64,000 nucleotides of DNA from Lepraria neglecta (taxonomy: Eukaryota > Ascomycota > Lecanoromycetes > Lecanorales > Stereocaulaceae). The DNA lies in NCBI GenBank assembly GCA_033220425.1, contig CM065651.1, positions 2,976,001-3,040,000 on the forward strand, written 5' to 3'. Every line of letters starts with the position of its first letter. Position 1 is the first letter of the stretch. A model generated the notes under the pieces. The model made no database searches, was not told the origin of the DNA, and saw nothing but the letters and a program-made list of their open reading frames with translations. The translations under genes and the position numbers were made by a program. Shown here piece by piece: positions 46,760-58,106 of the stretch.

Positions 46760-47384
46760 ATGGAAAAAGGCTTCAAACTCCCCATCTCAGAGCTTCTCGC
46801 CCCACACGCCGAAGACACGCGCGACTTCACCCTTCCATGGTGCAAAGCCATCATCTCCGATCCCGCCTTCACGCGCATCACCATACGCTCCAAACTCCAC
46901 GGGACCAACGCGCGCCGCTCGCTCTTCTCGAGAACGCTGTGGACGGCTGATACCATTCGCGGCTGCTTGGCTTTCTACACCAAGTCTATTATTGATCAGG
47001 CTGGTTCTCCGGGTTTCGGTACAAATCTTACGACTGAGGATTTTGGCGAAACGAGAATACTCCTTTCTCTAGGGACGGGTATTAATGGTATTGCGGGGGT
47101 TTTCGCATGGTGGGCTTATTGGGTTTTTGCTTGATGAGGTTACCGGCGTGCCGGTTTATGTGCAGGCTGAGGGGTATTTCGTTACTGGTGAAATGAAGAT
47201 CCGGTATCTAAAGCCGGTGACGACGCCGGGAGTTATTTTATGTAGGAGCTGGGTAGAGGCTGAAGGCAATGAGAGGATCCATGAAGGGAAGAAACTTAAG
47301 GTCATTGGGACTGTGGAGGATGGCATGGGTGGGATCCTGGCGAGAGGGGAGGCTGTGTTTGTTAGGTTGAAGGGGAAGCTGTGA
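46760..47384 (+). pseudogene. HotDog-fold thioesterase (THEM4/4HBT type), frameshifted
   Basis: The first part (MEKGFKLPISELLAPHAEDT ... GINGIAGVF) and the second part (HGGLIGFLLDEVTGVPVYVQ, EMKIRYLKPVTTPGVILCRS, LARGEAVFVRLKGKL) are the two halves of a fungal 4HBT-type acyl-CoA thioesterase of about 207 residues. The HGG of the active-site loop is in the second frame. One extra base near 47,105 (TTC-G-CAT) separates the halves; no intron signals fit. Either a recent pseudogene or an assembly error. A TATAAAA box upstream supports an expressed origin. Confidence 0.7.
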
Positions 47385-48891
47385 GGTGAGAAGGAGCCCC
47401 TTGAGGGATATGAGGCTCTAGTATTAGGAAGGAGATATAGGTTATCGAGCTAGAGCTAGGTGGATTGAATTTGCAGGGCCAGAGCTGCATCGAAAATGCA
47501 AGAAGCGATTCGCAAGAAACTTCCACTTAGGCGATCGCAGGGAGCTCAACGTGCGAGCCAGTCGGGGAGTTTTTTGTCACGGGGGAAGCCTTCAAAAAGC
47601 CATCAAAAGTGTCATAATATACTTCGTACCTCTTGCCACGAAATGGCTTTCGTTACTGCTATTGAACATGTTTCAGGTACCATTGAGAAAGAAATTAAAA
47701 GCGTGGGACGGGAGCGCAGACAGTTTCTGGATTTGATGAAGTTGAGTTACATATCAAGATAATTCTCAGTCCTCATGACACGAAATAGGCCTGGCTGAGC
47801 TACCTAGGCTGGTAGAAAATGGGCTCTCTCATATCAATGACTGGAACAAAACATGTATGAGGGATTGCAACATTGTGCAGCCGCCATGATACAGATGACC
47901 TACCTCAGAGTGCAACGTACGCCGAGTACCGAGATGAGTTAGTTTTGAGGTACGCCATTCCCGATTCGGAAGATGAATCTTTGACTGTGCTACAATATTT
48001 CATGTGAACTAGACTCCACGATGAATTTCCTTTCTAGTTTGAAGGGTGTGATGGGATGGCGTGAAAGAATAAAGGTCAGGCCAAAAAAAAGCCGACCAAC
48101 CCAAGGCTCGAGCTCGGGACCTCCAAAATAGCAAAAAGAAGCTGATGCTTGTTATACCCTTAGATAAAGTGGCAGCTAACTCTTAGAACGGTTCCCGAAG
48201 ACCAGAAGTAAAACCAATGATGTGTTTTATCTTTTGACTGCGCGACGCGAAGGGATCTCCACTGCCATAGACCTTGCCGTATTGCCGCTGTACCAAAGGA
48301 TGGCTTATTATGGGACATATATCGGGAATTACCTAGAAGCTTGAGGGGCGGAAAGGGTCATCGTCGTTTCGCGATGAGGGACCCGCCCAGTGTCGTCGCA
48401 GTTCTCGTTCCTCTTTCTTCAAGCAATGTTCGTATTTGGGAAAGACAGTCCCTGGACAAACATAACGGCAAGCGAGCCATATGAGTATGCATTCAACAAT
48501 TACACTCATTTGCTGATTGCACCGGTCATTTTAGGCGGTCCAAAGTCCTTTGCAATAACTCACGGGCCTTTCTCAAGGTTGCACATTTACCATGCTCTTC
48601 AGCTCTCCCAGTAGACGTCCCCATATTTCCCTTGCTGCCATGATCGTTCGAACAGTGTGAAATTGCCTGATCGCAAGGACTAGAAACCTTTGATAGACGT
48701 GCTGTCAAAGCACTTTTCATGGCGCGCTTGTTGAGCGAATCAGCGGTTTGATGATTATCCGGCGCTAGGATTAGCGGAGCCGAGGGGACGTTCGAGGCGA
48801 TCATCACTCTAGCATTGCTCTCCACTGGTTTTGCCATTGCACCCCCACTGCATACCCTTCTTTTCTTTTGTTACTTTTGTTGGTCTTCAAG
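47385..48891. other. Intergenic, no gene recognised
   Basis: Only short frames. The part after 48,840 is pyrimidine-rich (CTTCTTTTCTTTTG), as expected of the 5' UTR/promoter of the complex I gene. Confidence 0.4.
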
Positions 48892-51247
48892 ATGCTACGG
48901 GCGTCGCTGTCGAGGTCTGCAGCCCGGCTAGCAAGGCAGGCAAGATGGCAAGCTGGTGCGAGATGCTTCAGCGCCACAACGAACAGGCCCGCGGAAGTTC
49001 AGCTCACGATTGATGGCAAGCAGGTTTCGATAGAAGGTATGGTTCCCATGATACCACGCGTAAGATCTCGAGCTAAGGAGTATGGTAGCCGGCTCCGCCC
49101 TGATTCAAGCGTGCGAAAAGGCTGGCGTCACGATACCTCGATACTGTTACCACGAAAAGCTCATGATTGCTGGGAATTGTCGTATGTGTCTGGTCGAGGT
49201 CGAAAGAGCACCTAAGCCCGTTGCATCATGTGCTTGGCCCGTTCAGCCAGGGATGGTGGTCAAGACAGACTCGCCCCTTACGCACAAAGCAAGAGAAGGT
49301 GTCATGGAATTCCTACTAGCCAACCACCCGCTAGACTGCCCAATCTGCGACCAAGGAGGAGAATGTGATCTGCAAGATCAATCGATGAGATATGGAGCCG
49401 ATCGAGGCCGATTCCATGAGATGGGTGGCAAGCGTGCGGTTGAAGATAAAAACATGGGACCTCTGATCAAGACTTCGATGAACAGGTGTATCCATTGCAC
49501 GAGATGCATACGGTTTGCGAACGATGTCGCCGGTGCACCAGAGCTGGGCTCAACGGGAAGAGGCAACGACATGCAGATTGGAACATACCTCGAGACGGCC
49601 CTCGATTCGGAAATGTCAGGCAATGTCATTGATCTATGTCCGGTGGGCGCACTCACTTCAAAGCCATATGCGTTCCGAGCTCGGCCATGGGAACTGGATC
49701 ATTTTGAATCAGTCGATGTAATGGATGCTTTGGGCTCAAACATCAGGATCGATGCAAGAGGGTTGGAGGTCATGAGGATCATCCCAAGGCTCAACGACGA
49801 TATAAACGAAGAGTGGATCAATGACAAGACACGGTTTGCCTGCGATGGATTGAAGACACAAAGACTGACTACTCCTTTAATTCGGCGAGACGATAAATTC
49901 CTCCCAGCAACATGGGAGCAAGCTCTCACAGAAATCGGCACCGCCTATCAAAAAATCGCGCCCAAAGAAAATGAGTTCAAAGCCGTCGCAGGCCATCTCG
50001 TTGAAACCGAAACCCTCGTCGCCATGAAAGACCTAGCCAACAAACTCAACTCCGACAACCTCGCGCTCGACCAACCTCTTGGTGACAAGCCCCCAGCCCA
50101 CGGTATCGACCTCCGCTCCTCCTATCTCTTCAACAGTAAAATCTTCGGCGTCGAAGAAGCCGACGCCATCCTCCTGGTCGGCACCAATCCCCGCCACGAA
50201 GCTGCCTGTCTCAACGCACGCATCCGAAAGCAATGGCTGCGCTCTGACTTGGAGGTCGGTCTTGTTGGCGAGACCTTCGAAAGTACATTCGAGTTCGACC
50301 ACCTTGGCACGACGGCCTCTGACCTAAAGAAAGCCCTTTCCGGTCCATTTGGTAAAAAGCTTCAATCTGCCCAACGCCCCATGATCATCGTCGGCTCCTC
50401 AGCCGTCGAGCACCCAGACGCAAAATCCATTTTCGAAATGGTCGGTGCCTTCGTCGACAAGAACGCCGCTAACTTCATCACACCCGAATGGCAAGGCTAC
50501 AACGTTCTCCAGCGGGCTGCATCTCGTGCAGGTGCCTACGACGTCGGCTTCACTACACCCTCTCCCACGGTCGCAAATACAACACCCAGATTCATCTGGC
50601 TCCTCGGCGCAGATGAGATTCAGGAGTCTGATATTCCTAAGGGCGCATTCGTCGTTTACCAAGGCCACCACGGCGACAAGGGCGCTCAGCTCGCAGACGT
50701 CATCCTCCCTGGTGCCGCTTACACTGAAAAAGCCGGCACATACGTGAACACAGAAGGCCGTGTACAAATGACGAGAGCAGCGACATCAATGCCAGGCGCC
50801 GCAAGAGAAGATTGGAAGATCCTGCGAGCAGTTAGCGAGTACCTTGGTGCAGCTCTGCCATATGATGATATTGAAGCTCTGAGAGATCGCATGGAGGAGA
50901 TCAGCCCGGCTTTGAGGCGGTATGATATAGTTGAGGGAACTGGCATACCTCAACTATCGAAAGTTCAGCTCGTGGATCAGAATAAGGGAGCGAAGCCAGA
51001 AGGCAAATCGCTCAAGTCTTCGATTGAGAACTTCTTCTTTACGGATTCGATTTCCAGGTCTTCGCCGACCATGGCACGGTGTTCAGCTGCTAAGGCTACA
51101 GGCAATCCATTGACCAACTTCATGGCCCCGGGTACGTTCCCATATTCTAATTCTATGACAGGAAAATGCTAATATTTTCTTACAGGCGAACCAAACTCTC
51201 AAGTCGACTATGGAACGCCGCAAATAGCACATACGGCTACTATGTAG
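48892..51247 (+). CDS. nuo-78: NADH:ubiquinone oxidoreductase 78 kDa subunit (complex I, NDUFS1)
   Basis: Three exons, 48892-49036, 49089-51131 and 51186-51247, give 749 residues. An Arg/Ser/Ala-rich mitochondrial presequence leads to a 2Fe-2S domain (C68, C79, C82, C96; cluster N1b). Next is the His/Cys set H128-C132-C135-C141 (N5), then C182-C185-C188 with C232 (N4). The molybdopterin-oxidoreductase-like domain follows (CDGLKTQRLTTPL onward). It is the largest subunit of the peripheral arm and passes electrons from the NADH site toward quinone in the mitochondrial matrix. The last exon codes only about 20 residues (EPNSQVDYGTPQIAHTATM); its GTACGT..TTACAG intron is needed because the unspliced frame ends soon after. 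Length fits fungal homologues. All cluster ligands are present. Confidence 0.96.
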
Positions 51248-51769
51248 ATGTTCACGAGAAACCTGAAAAGGGAGGAGAGCACTTAGAGCATGGAGACATC
51301 TTATACAGGGGAACCATTGGGGAACAGCACAGGCGTCGGAGTTTCGTTCTTGTACATATTGTCTTATTGAAACCAGATTTCAAAACAAAGCGTAAAATTA
51401 CCCATGCATATCGAGGTTTCTTAGTCCACGATAGACAGATGTTTCCCAGTGAACTAGGTGAACTAAGTCGCGTTCATGTTTACTAGTCTCAAAATATCGA
51501 GGAAGAAAGCTCGATGAAAAGCAAATGCGTGCTTCTCTCGTGCCAAAAAGAAACATTCGAAATCCTATATTTGATTCAGCTTTGATGCCCTGAATCGTCC
51601 TATTCTCACTGTTCTCGATGAATGTAAATACGTGAATGCTTTTATCCCCTATTAAAGATACAGAAGTAGCCACCCTCTATGAATGCGCAATGCCCTGAAT
51701 CGTCGTCATGAAGTCCATAGCACCTCGAAAACACCTTCGCTAAAAGAATATGCTATGCGAACTTCGTCG
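51248..51769. other. Convergent 3' intergenic region nuo-78/byr4
   Basis: No gene. It contains the 3' ends of two convergent transcripts. Confidence 0.5.
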
Positions 51770-54700
51770 TCACGAGATCTCGAGTATCTTCCCCCTAATA
51801 GCCCATTTCCACCCGTCATCTCTCACAACACCCTCCCCAACCCAGCCCTCGACCTTCATTCTCCATCGCTCTTCTTCTGCTCGCTGCCGCCTGATGAATT
51901 CAGGTCCCACGTCGAACTCTTCGCCTACGAGCCACTCGTCCTCCACGAGCGATGATCCTTTGGCAGTAGTGCCGGTAAGGCTATCCTCACGATGAACACT
52001 CTTCCCAGCCTTAGTCCCATCATCCAGATCGTCTAGGCCGGCAAAGGGATCATCATCTTCGTCGATAGTGTCAGGAGACATCGGATTCGAGCTGCTGCTA
52101 GTGCGGTGCATGCCGGTTTGAGGCGCCATTTTGAGCCAGCACATTCGCTGTGGGTCGAAGACCATGCCTCCTTCCATCTGCACGCCTTTTGTAGCACCGA
52201 CATTTGAGATGAGCGCAGGTACTGCTTTTCCTCCACTTGGGGATCTCGGACTTGTGTGTCCCGCTGGTGGAGGAATGGGTAGGTCGAAAGGCGATGATTC
52301 GTTCTCATTGCCTTCCCAGCGGAATGTGGCCGGATTCCATGTCATGCCATTCACGGTCTTTGGACTATTAATGCCCTCGCCCATGGGCTTAATGAGGCGG
52401 GGCTTTTGGGGTAGGCCTTTGGCACGCTTGATGCGAGGATTTGGGAGGAGTTTACCTCGGTCTTGATGGAGGGTTGTTTTCCGATTGGTACTGATGGACG
52501 AAAGAGGACCGGTTTCGCGGACCGTAGGTAGACTAGGAGCGACATGAAGGGCCGCAGAGACGGAACCCATACGTTGTTCACGTGCCAAACGAGAGGCATT
52601 GGTATCTCGAGCGAAGCGAGGCGTGAGGTCTTGCTTGAGTGGACTCAGGGGTGTTGAGGTTGTTGCGGGTGGAATTTCATTGACCGATGTGGTGGAGACA
52701 TTGTGAGATTGCAGGCCAAGTCTGCTTCGCGCCTGGACGGACTTGGGTGCGCCACGAGCGATAGGCTGTTTACTAAACTTAGACTCGATCGAGGCAGACG
52801 TAGGCAGGTCATCAAAGGCGTCAAGTTCATTGCCATCACCAAAGTTTCTTCGCCTAATCGGCTTCGTGAGTGGCCGCTTTGCTGCAGCTTCGCGAGTCAA
52901 AGCCTCGGGAGCGTGATCTCGGCGACCAGTTGGTGTCGTGGGCCGGTGGTGTGGGTTGGAGAGACGAGAAATAGGACGGTTGACCAAGCCGCTCTCATTC
53001 GAATCTGATGAGTTGGGTCGCCTTGAGGTCTTGATGCTTATATGGTGAGATTGCGAAGAAGAAGTGCCGGCCGGTAGAAATGGTACAGGTGCTTTCCTTG
53101 AGTTGGAGAGGCTCGATTCAGGATAATGCCGCTCGGTAGGTGTCTTTGGTCTAGAGGTCAACCCTTGGCGACCACCGTAGTCGCCTCCACGGGAGGGAGG
53201 TCTCGGGTAGGATGGCTGAGAACGACCTGGAGAAGGCTGACTTCTCATTACAGGCGCCGACCGCTTCGATTTGAGGAACTGCGCGGCATTCGTTGTGGGC
53301 TCAGTTCTCAACGTGTCTCGGGATGCTTTGGTGTTGAGTCCTCGACGGGAAGGTGTAGATGGCGCGACTGAGTGTGAAGATGAAGGAGTGGAAGGAGTCG
53401 GGATAGCTGACATGGAGGATTGCGCAGAATGACCAAGTCGTGACCCAGGTCTGCGGTAGTGAGGTATTGGGCCTCCACTTTCTGAGACAGGCTCCAAAAC
53501 AGAGCGGTTTCGGTCTTGAACATGGGGCTGAGGTCTAGGTATCTTGCTAACACCTGGCTCAAGCTTGTTTGTGAAAGTTAGTGTTGTCGCAGGTCGTCTC
53601 GCAGGGCTAGTCTTCCTTGCTGCGGTGTGTTTAATGTTGCCATTTAAGGTGAGCTTCCCAGAATCAAAGACTTCCCCGTCTCCAATATCAAGCCCAGACA
53701 GCATATCGTCCTCTGCGACTGGAGCCTTTTTGGCTCTTTGGCCAGGCTTCTCTGGGTCATGTTTCACAGGATCTGGGGAGTATTCAAGACGCTTTTTGAG
53801 CGCCTCGTCAAATCTCAATGGGCCATCTGGAAGGACTAGGCCCTCCAGACCTTCGTCTTCGCTCTCTCCCGTAAGACAGCTTGAGGCACTAGGACTGAAA
53901 GCCGAGATGGAGGAGCTTGGATTTGACCTGGCGTCTCTTCGTGTACCACCAAATCGTGTACCCAGACTACCCTCGGCCCATTCCATGTCAAGATCATCTT
54001 GGAGCGGAGTCTTCGGCGCCTCTCTCCGAGATGAGAGCCTAAGAGGTTTTCCGTCATCGGGCAATTCGAAGTCGTCGTCGATATTTTCTGCGTCCTTATT
54101 TGGTTTTGGTGGTGGTGGTGGCTCGAAGTTGATGGGTTTTTGCAGAGTTCGGTTTTTCGCGACCTTGATGGTTGGCACATCTCCGAAGAACTCGTCGTCA
54201 TTATCGCGGAATTTATCCAACGCAGAGTTGCCGGTCTTTGGCTTTGTAGCTGATGCCATTCTCTCCATGAAGGTCATGTGGGACTGTGGTGGGTTGGATA
54301 GTTTCGGTGATGCTGGAAACTCCGCACTGAATTGCCGTAAGCTGTCTTCGACATCCTTGCCATCCATCTTCTTGAGCTTAAGAGCGCCATCCTGGGTTTT
54401 AGGTATCTCAATATCCTCGCCCCAGTCATCTACCATGACCTTCTTGACTCGTCGCCCTCCCATTCTTCTGATCGTACCACCCATCAGAGCTGAAGCTGGT
54501 ACGTTCTGGGGTATTGGAATGCCGGCGGTTTTTGCGGCTGTGATAGTAGCATCTGCAGCGGACTTCTCATCATCTGTAGGAAGCAAGACCTGCCAATCTT
54601 CATCGCCACCACCAGCTGAGTCCCGGTCAGAGCGTGTAGACATACGCGAAGATGATGAGTCACGGCGCTGAGAAGCTGAAAGTGAGCCAGTTGTGGTGCT

Positions 54701-54811
54701 GGACACATTGCGGAACTGTAGGTCGTCGATGCCCTGGAAATCTGTATCATCGTCCCAGCATTCGATGTCATCTTTGTGAGGTTGTCGTGGTTTCAATGTC
54801 AATGGCTCCAT
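51770..54811 (-). CDS. byr4: Byr4/Bfa1-like regulator of the septation/mitotic exit network
   Basis: One uninterrupted frame of 1,013 residues. The N-terminus (DDIECWDDDTDFQGIDDLQF) and the block VMVDDWGEDIEIP are conserved marks of fungal Byr4/Bfa1. A long disordered Ser/Pro/Arg-rich middle follows. The C-terminal part holds the tandem WNPATFRWEGNE and MVFDPQRMCWLKMAP motifs, DPFAGLDDLDD and a Trp-rich end (RWRMKVEGW, DDGWKWAI). Byr4 binds the GTPase Spg1/Tem1 and the GAP Cdc16/Bub2 at spindle poles and restrains cytokinesis. It is convergent with nuo-78 and divergent from the XRCC4 gene. Assigned by motif recognition. The long antisense open frame at 53,544-54,671 is its shadow. Confidence 0.82.
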   Translation of the reverse strand: MEPLTLKPRQPHKDDIECWDDDTDFQGIDDLQFRNVSSTTTGSLSASQRRDSSSSRMSTRSDRDSAGGGDEDWQVLLPTDDEKSAADATITAAKTAGIPIPQNVPASALMGGTIRRMGGRRVKKVMVDDWGEDIEIPKTQDGALKLKKMDGKDVEDSLRQFSAEFPASPKLSNPPQSHMTFMERMASATKPKTGNSALDKFRDNDDEFFGDVPTIKVAKNRTLQKPINFEPPPPPKPNKDAENIDDDFELPDDGKPLRLSSRREAPKTPLQDDLDMEWAEGSLGTRFGGTRRDARSNPSSSISAFSPSASSCLTGESEDEGLEGLVLPDGPLRFDEALKKRLEYSPDPVKHDPEKPGQRAKKAPVAEDDMLSGLDIGDGEVFDSGKLTLNGNIKHTAARKTSPARRPATTLTFTNKLEPGVSKIPRPQPHVQDRNRSVLEPVSESGGPIPHYRRPGSRLGHSAQSSMSAIPTPSTPSSSHSVAPSTPSRRGLNTKASRDTLRTEPTTNAAQFLKSKRSAPVMRSQPSPGRSQPSYPRPPSRGGDYGGRQGLTSRPKTPTERHYPESSLSNSRKAPVPFLPAGTSSSQSHHISIKTSRRPNSSDSNESGLVNRPISRLSNPHHRPTTPTGRRDHAPEALTREAAAKRPLTKPIRRRNFGDGNELDAFDDLPTSASIESKFSKQPIARGAPKSVQARSRLGLQSHNVSTTSVNEIPPATTSTPLSPLKQDLTPRFARDTNASRLAREQRMGSVSAALHVAPSLPTVRETGPLSSISTNRKTTLHQDRGKLLPNPRIKRAKGLPQKPRLIKPMGEGINSPKTVNGMTWNPATFRWEGNENESSPFDLPIPPPAGHTSPRSPSGGKAVPALISNVGATKGVQMEGGMVFDPQRMCWLKMAPQTGMHRTSSSSNPMSPDTIDEDDDPFAGLDDLDDGTKAGKSVHREDSLTGTTAKGSSLVEDEWLVGEEFDVGPEFIRRQRAEEERWRMKVEGWVGEGVVRDDGWKWAIRGKILEIS

Positions 54812-55397
54812 GGTGTCCTGGAATTGGGGTGGGTTGGGTGAGTTGAAATATGGTAGGTACGATCCTCGGTCGTGTTTCGCGATATTATGTTCTCGTCAAT
54901 AGATAACTAAGAAACGAAAGTCGTGACTCGAAGTTTCCAATGTCGTGACATCATGATGGATGCAGTTGAAGTGCTGGTATGCTTGCGGAAGCGTCGAAGA
55001 GCTGTGGTCGGCCGGTTGCAGGAGATCGATGTGAGGTGTACCGTGAATGTAAGGAGCAACTCCCAAGGCCCGTCGGAAGGGCAGGGGCTGCAAAGAAAAG
55101 CTGCAGACCACGTGTGCCTGGAGTTGTAGAAGTGAGCAATGGCTGAGAGCACAAACAACAGCTCTGAGCCTTGGTCGGTGGATCGGTTGGTCGTTTGAGG
55201 GGCTGGTTGGCCGGTTGCGAAGGTCACTTAGCCCCAGCCTCTCTCTACATTAGCGTGTCTTGGCATTTCTCACGCGTCACGCAGAAGTCTGAGTCAACCA
55301 TGTGATTTGCTACAGGCAGCAGTCCCGAGTGTTTATAATAATGATGGCGGTATTTCCCTGCTGCTTGTCTTGAAAACCAAACCATAGATCACTTATC
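54812..55397. promoter_or_regulatory. Shared divergent promoter region byr4/XRCC4
   Basis: 586 bp between two divergent start codons, with no gene. Specific sites cannot be assigned by eye. Confidence 0.5.
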
Positions 55398-56574
55398 ATG
55401 GAGACTGAGCACATCCTTCGGGTTCCCCGCAGTGACAACGAGGGTGACTATGTCCTTATCAATGTCACCTCCAAAGGCAAGAATCTCCTGGACCTCAAAC
55501 TCTTAGCTACAGAGGGAGAGGCGCCCTACATAGCTGAAAGTGAGTCTGCATGGCCCTCTTCCTCGACCTTGACTGACCACTGATCACCCAAGTACAGTAA
55601 AACAATCCCGCATCTCTAAACTCCGCAACAAACGAAACAAGCTGTCAGACGCCGATTGGGAGACTAGCCTGAAGTCTGCGCTGTGTCAACGCCGACCTCA
55701 ACACCCAGAATCGAAGGCCGAAAATCTCGAGAAGCTCGAAACAATAGCGACCATCGCAGGAGACTCTCTCGTCCTAACCTTCCGCCACAACATTTCCGGC
55801 ATAACACAAAAACTCGGCGAGATCATCTTCAAAAAGGACGAGAACCAAGAAATCGACATCACGAGCTGGGCAAGTACAGCAGTGCAGCGCTCTAATGAAC
55901 TACAAACCGAAGTCCAAGACCTGGCTGTCAAGTATGACGAGCAAAGCAAGACAATCGAGAAGCTCAACCAACAACTCGAAGATCTCATTCAAGCCAAGAA
56001 AACACATGAGGATGCACTGTTACAAAAGTTCAGAGAGCTGCTGAACACCAAGAAATTGAAGATACGAGATCAGCAACGCCTTCTGGCTGGAGCGAAGGTC
56101 GATCCAAAGCAAGCCGCGAAAGTGCAGAGCGCAAGGGAGACGTCGAAAGGGCATACGCCGAAGGCTTCCAGGGCTGGGAAGCGGAAAGCGGAGGTGAAAG
56201 CGGAAGAGTCTGAGTCGGAGGACGAGGATAGCTTCGAGAGGAAGGCACCCCCAGAAGAGCAAGAAGACGATTTGTCAGAGCAGGTCAATACTCCAAAGGC
56301 TTCGGATCAGGATGTTACTGAGGATGAGAGTGATGATGATTTGGACTCTGCGCCAAGAGAAGCGAAGTTACCTGATAGGAGTAAGGAGGATGATGGGAAA
56401 CTGGAAAAGATGCAGTTGGATACTCCGCCGCCCACAAGAGAGCTGCCCTTTGGGAAAGCGGATTTTGGGGGTGGCAGGGAGCAGGTGATGCCGCCAGAAA
56501 AAGACGATAAGTCAACGCTGAACCAGGAGGCGGGCAATGAGGATGACGAGACTGATGATGACGACGAGCTATGA
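55398..56574 (+). CDS. lif1: XRCC4/Lif1-like non-homologous end-joining protein
   Basis: Two exons, 55398-55539 and 55598-56574, with a 58-bp GTGAGT..TACAG intron, give 372 residues. The N-terminal head (METEHILRVPRSDNEGDYVL ... LSDADWETSLKSAL ... DSLVLTFRHN) fits the beta-rich XRCC4 head, and residues about 142-212 form a long coiled coil (LQTEVQDLAVKYDEQSKTIE, LNQQLEDLIQAKK). A basic nuclear-localisation-like patch (SRAGKRKAEVK) follows, then a very acidic, phosphorylatable tail (SESEDEDSFE, EDDETDDDDEL). XRCC4 dimers hold DNA ligase IV at double-strand breaks in the nucleus. Family assigned from overall architecture and motifs; a search of the XRCC4 profile would confirm it. The acidic tail is long compared with the head and coil. 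Confidence 0.75.
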
Positions 56575-56807
56575 TTGTTATAATGAGCGTATGACATGAA
56601 ACATGCGATGATTGGAAAGGTATTGGATGGGTAGAAAGTGCACAGTGGGAACTCAATTTTCAGAGCGCCCAGCTTTACGCCTGCATCGAAGGGTATCCAT
56701 GAAACCCATTTTCCATTGCCCATTGAAATGCCATCCTTATGAATACACGGAGCCAGCTGGCAAAAAGTGCGCTGCAAGGCTGATGATAAAATCTGTTTCC
56801 CAATCCT

Positions 56808-57754
56808 CTATACTGGCAAGTTGAACTTTTTGCCCTGCAAGACCCTAAACGTAGATGTTAGCCCTACCAGAACCATTGTCTACACCAGAATTCCAACTCA
56901 CTTTGTATAATAGATGTAGAAGAAGTCCGAATACAGCACCGTCTGTATTATCCCTGCAACCCAAGCGATCTGATCCACATACCCTTCCGCAAAGTACCTA
57001 TACAGCCAGTTTGGAATATACAGTGCCCGATACAGTCCCAGCGCGAAAAGGTAATGCGTCGTTATCGTTTCAGCCTCGCCCGTTCGTTGTAGCATGAAGA
57101 GTTGGGGTAGCACGGCCACCGATTCAAGCCAGATCGAAAACGCCCAGAGGATCTGTGTGTGCGACATCAGTACACTATCTTCCGCGTGGAGCCCAAGAGT
57201 TGGGGAAGGGACTAACTTCAGCGATCTCGTAACGGTACGGGAAGAGAACTGCTAAGACAGCGCTGCCGCCTAGCAGGTATTGAACTTTGAAGGTGTCGAC
57301 GTTGGGATCGTGAGTCGGCTTGTAGTCGTTGAGCATTAGATAGATGGTGTAGGCTTGAGAAGCTAGAAAGAGGAGCTTGAAGGTCGTATTGTAAAGGGAG
57401 CCTGATGTGAAGGTCCAGAATATGTCTGAAAGCAGAAGTCAGCTTCGCAGGCTTCAATTGGATGCTGAAAGGGGTAGACGGACCAAGGTATCGTGTCGAA
57501 TAGACCATCATGTACAGCGCCTGCGATTTGAACGATATGCCTGAGCAGCTCTGGAGGAATGTTTAGCAGGGGCGCCGATGCTAGAGGACTGGGGCTTAGG
57601 GACATGAGATGATTTCATCTTCTGGAGAAGTATAAGGATGGACACGAGATGGGACAAGTCCGCTGGTCACTGTTAGCATCCAGGATTGCAACACGAGCCA
57701 TCCGTGAGCTCCAGAGTTGCTGGGCTTCGTACCAAGTAGGCGGAAGATGTTCAT
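56808..57754 (-). CDS. erd2: ER lumen protein-retaining receptor Erd2 (KDEL/HDEL receptor)
   Basis: Six exons on the minus strand, 57754-57733, 57662-57604, 57550-57484, 57425-57217, 57152-56902 and 56844-56808, sum to 645 bp (214 residues). The protein starts [20 protein letters not shown] and runs through [59 protein letters not shown] and [20 protein letters not shown] to a Lys-rich end, [13 protein letters not shown]. These are the hallmark segments of Erd2, a seven-helix Golgi membrane receptor that returns HDEL-tagged ER proteins by COPI vesicles. The 22-nt first exon and 37-nt last exon are easily missed, but both are required by conservation. It is divergent from the ENGase gene. Confidence 0.95.
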
Positions 57755-58106
57755 GGCTGCAACGGTGGCTGGAGCAGCTCCAGCAGCCTATTCAGAGTAT
57801 TTGAAGTGGTCCGGCGTCTCAAATAGACAAGTGCAAAGCTTTAGGAACATCAATTGAGCGTCGTTAGCTGTCATTAATGATCGTTAAAAAGTTGTCGAAG
57901 GACACGTTCAGGGAGCTGCGCGAGATTCCGCGCTTCGTTGCCAAGACTCGAGGCGGCTTGGCGGACGCCAAGCTTCAGCTCCGTACACCTCAACTTCTCC
58001 CAGTCTTCAACTTCCTTGGATAATGATATGTCCGGATGGCTAGACCTAGGCGCATCGCCTTTGAACATCCGAATTGTCGATAGTAGACGTCACGGCTTTC
58101 TCTTAG
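57755..58106. promoter_or_regulatory. Shared divergent promoter region erd2/ENGase
   Basis: 352 bp between two divergent start codons. No gene; no specific sites claimed. Confidence 0.5.

Noticed and set aside
46653-47072. Frame of 139 codons overlapping the thioesterase start
   Set aside because: Pro/Ser-rich out-of-frame shadow of the thioesterase N-terminal half.
53544-54671. Long plus-strand open frame of 375 codons
   Set aside because: Antisense of byr4; its length follows from the Ser/Arg/Asp-rich coding strand, and it has no domain.
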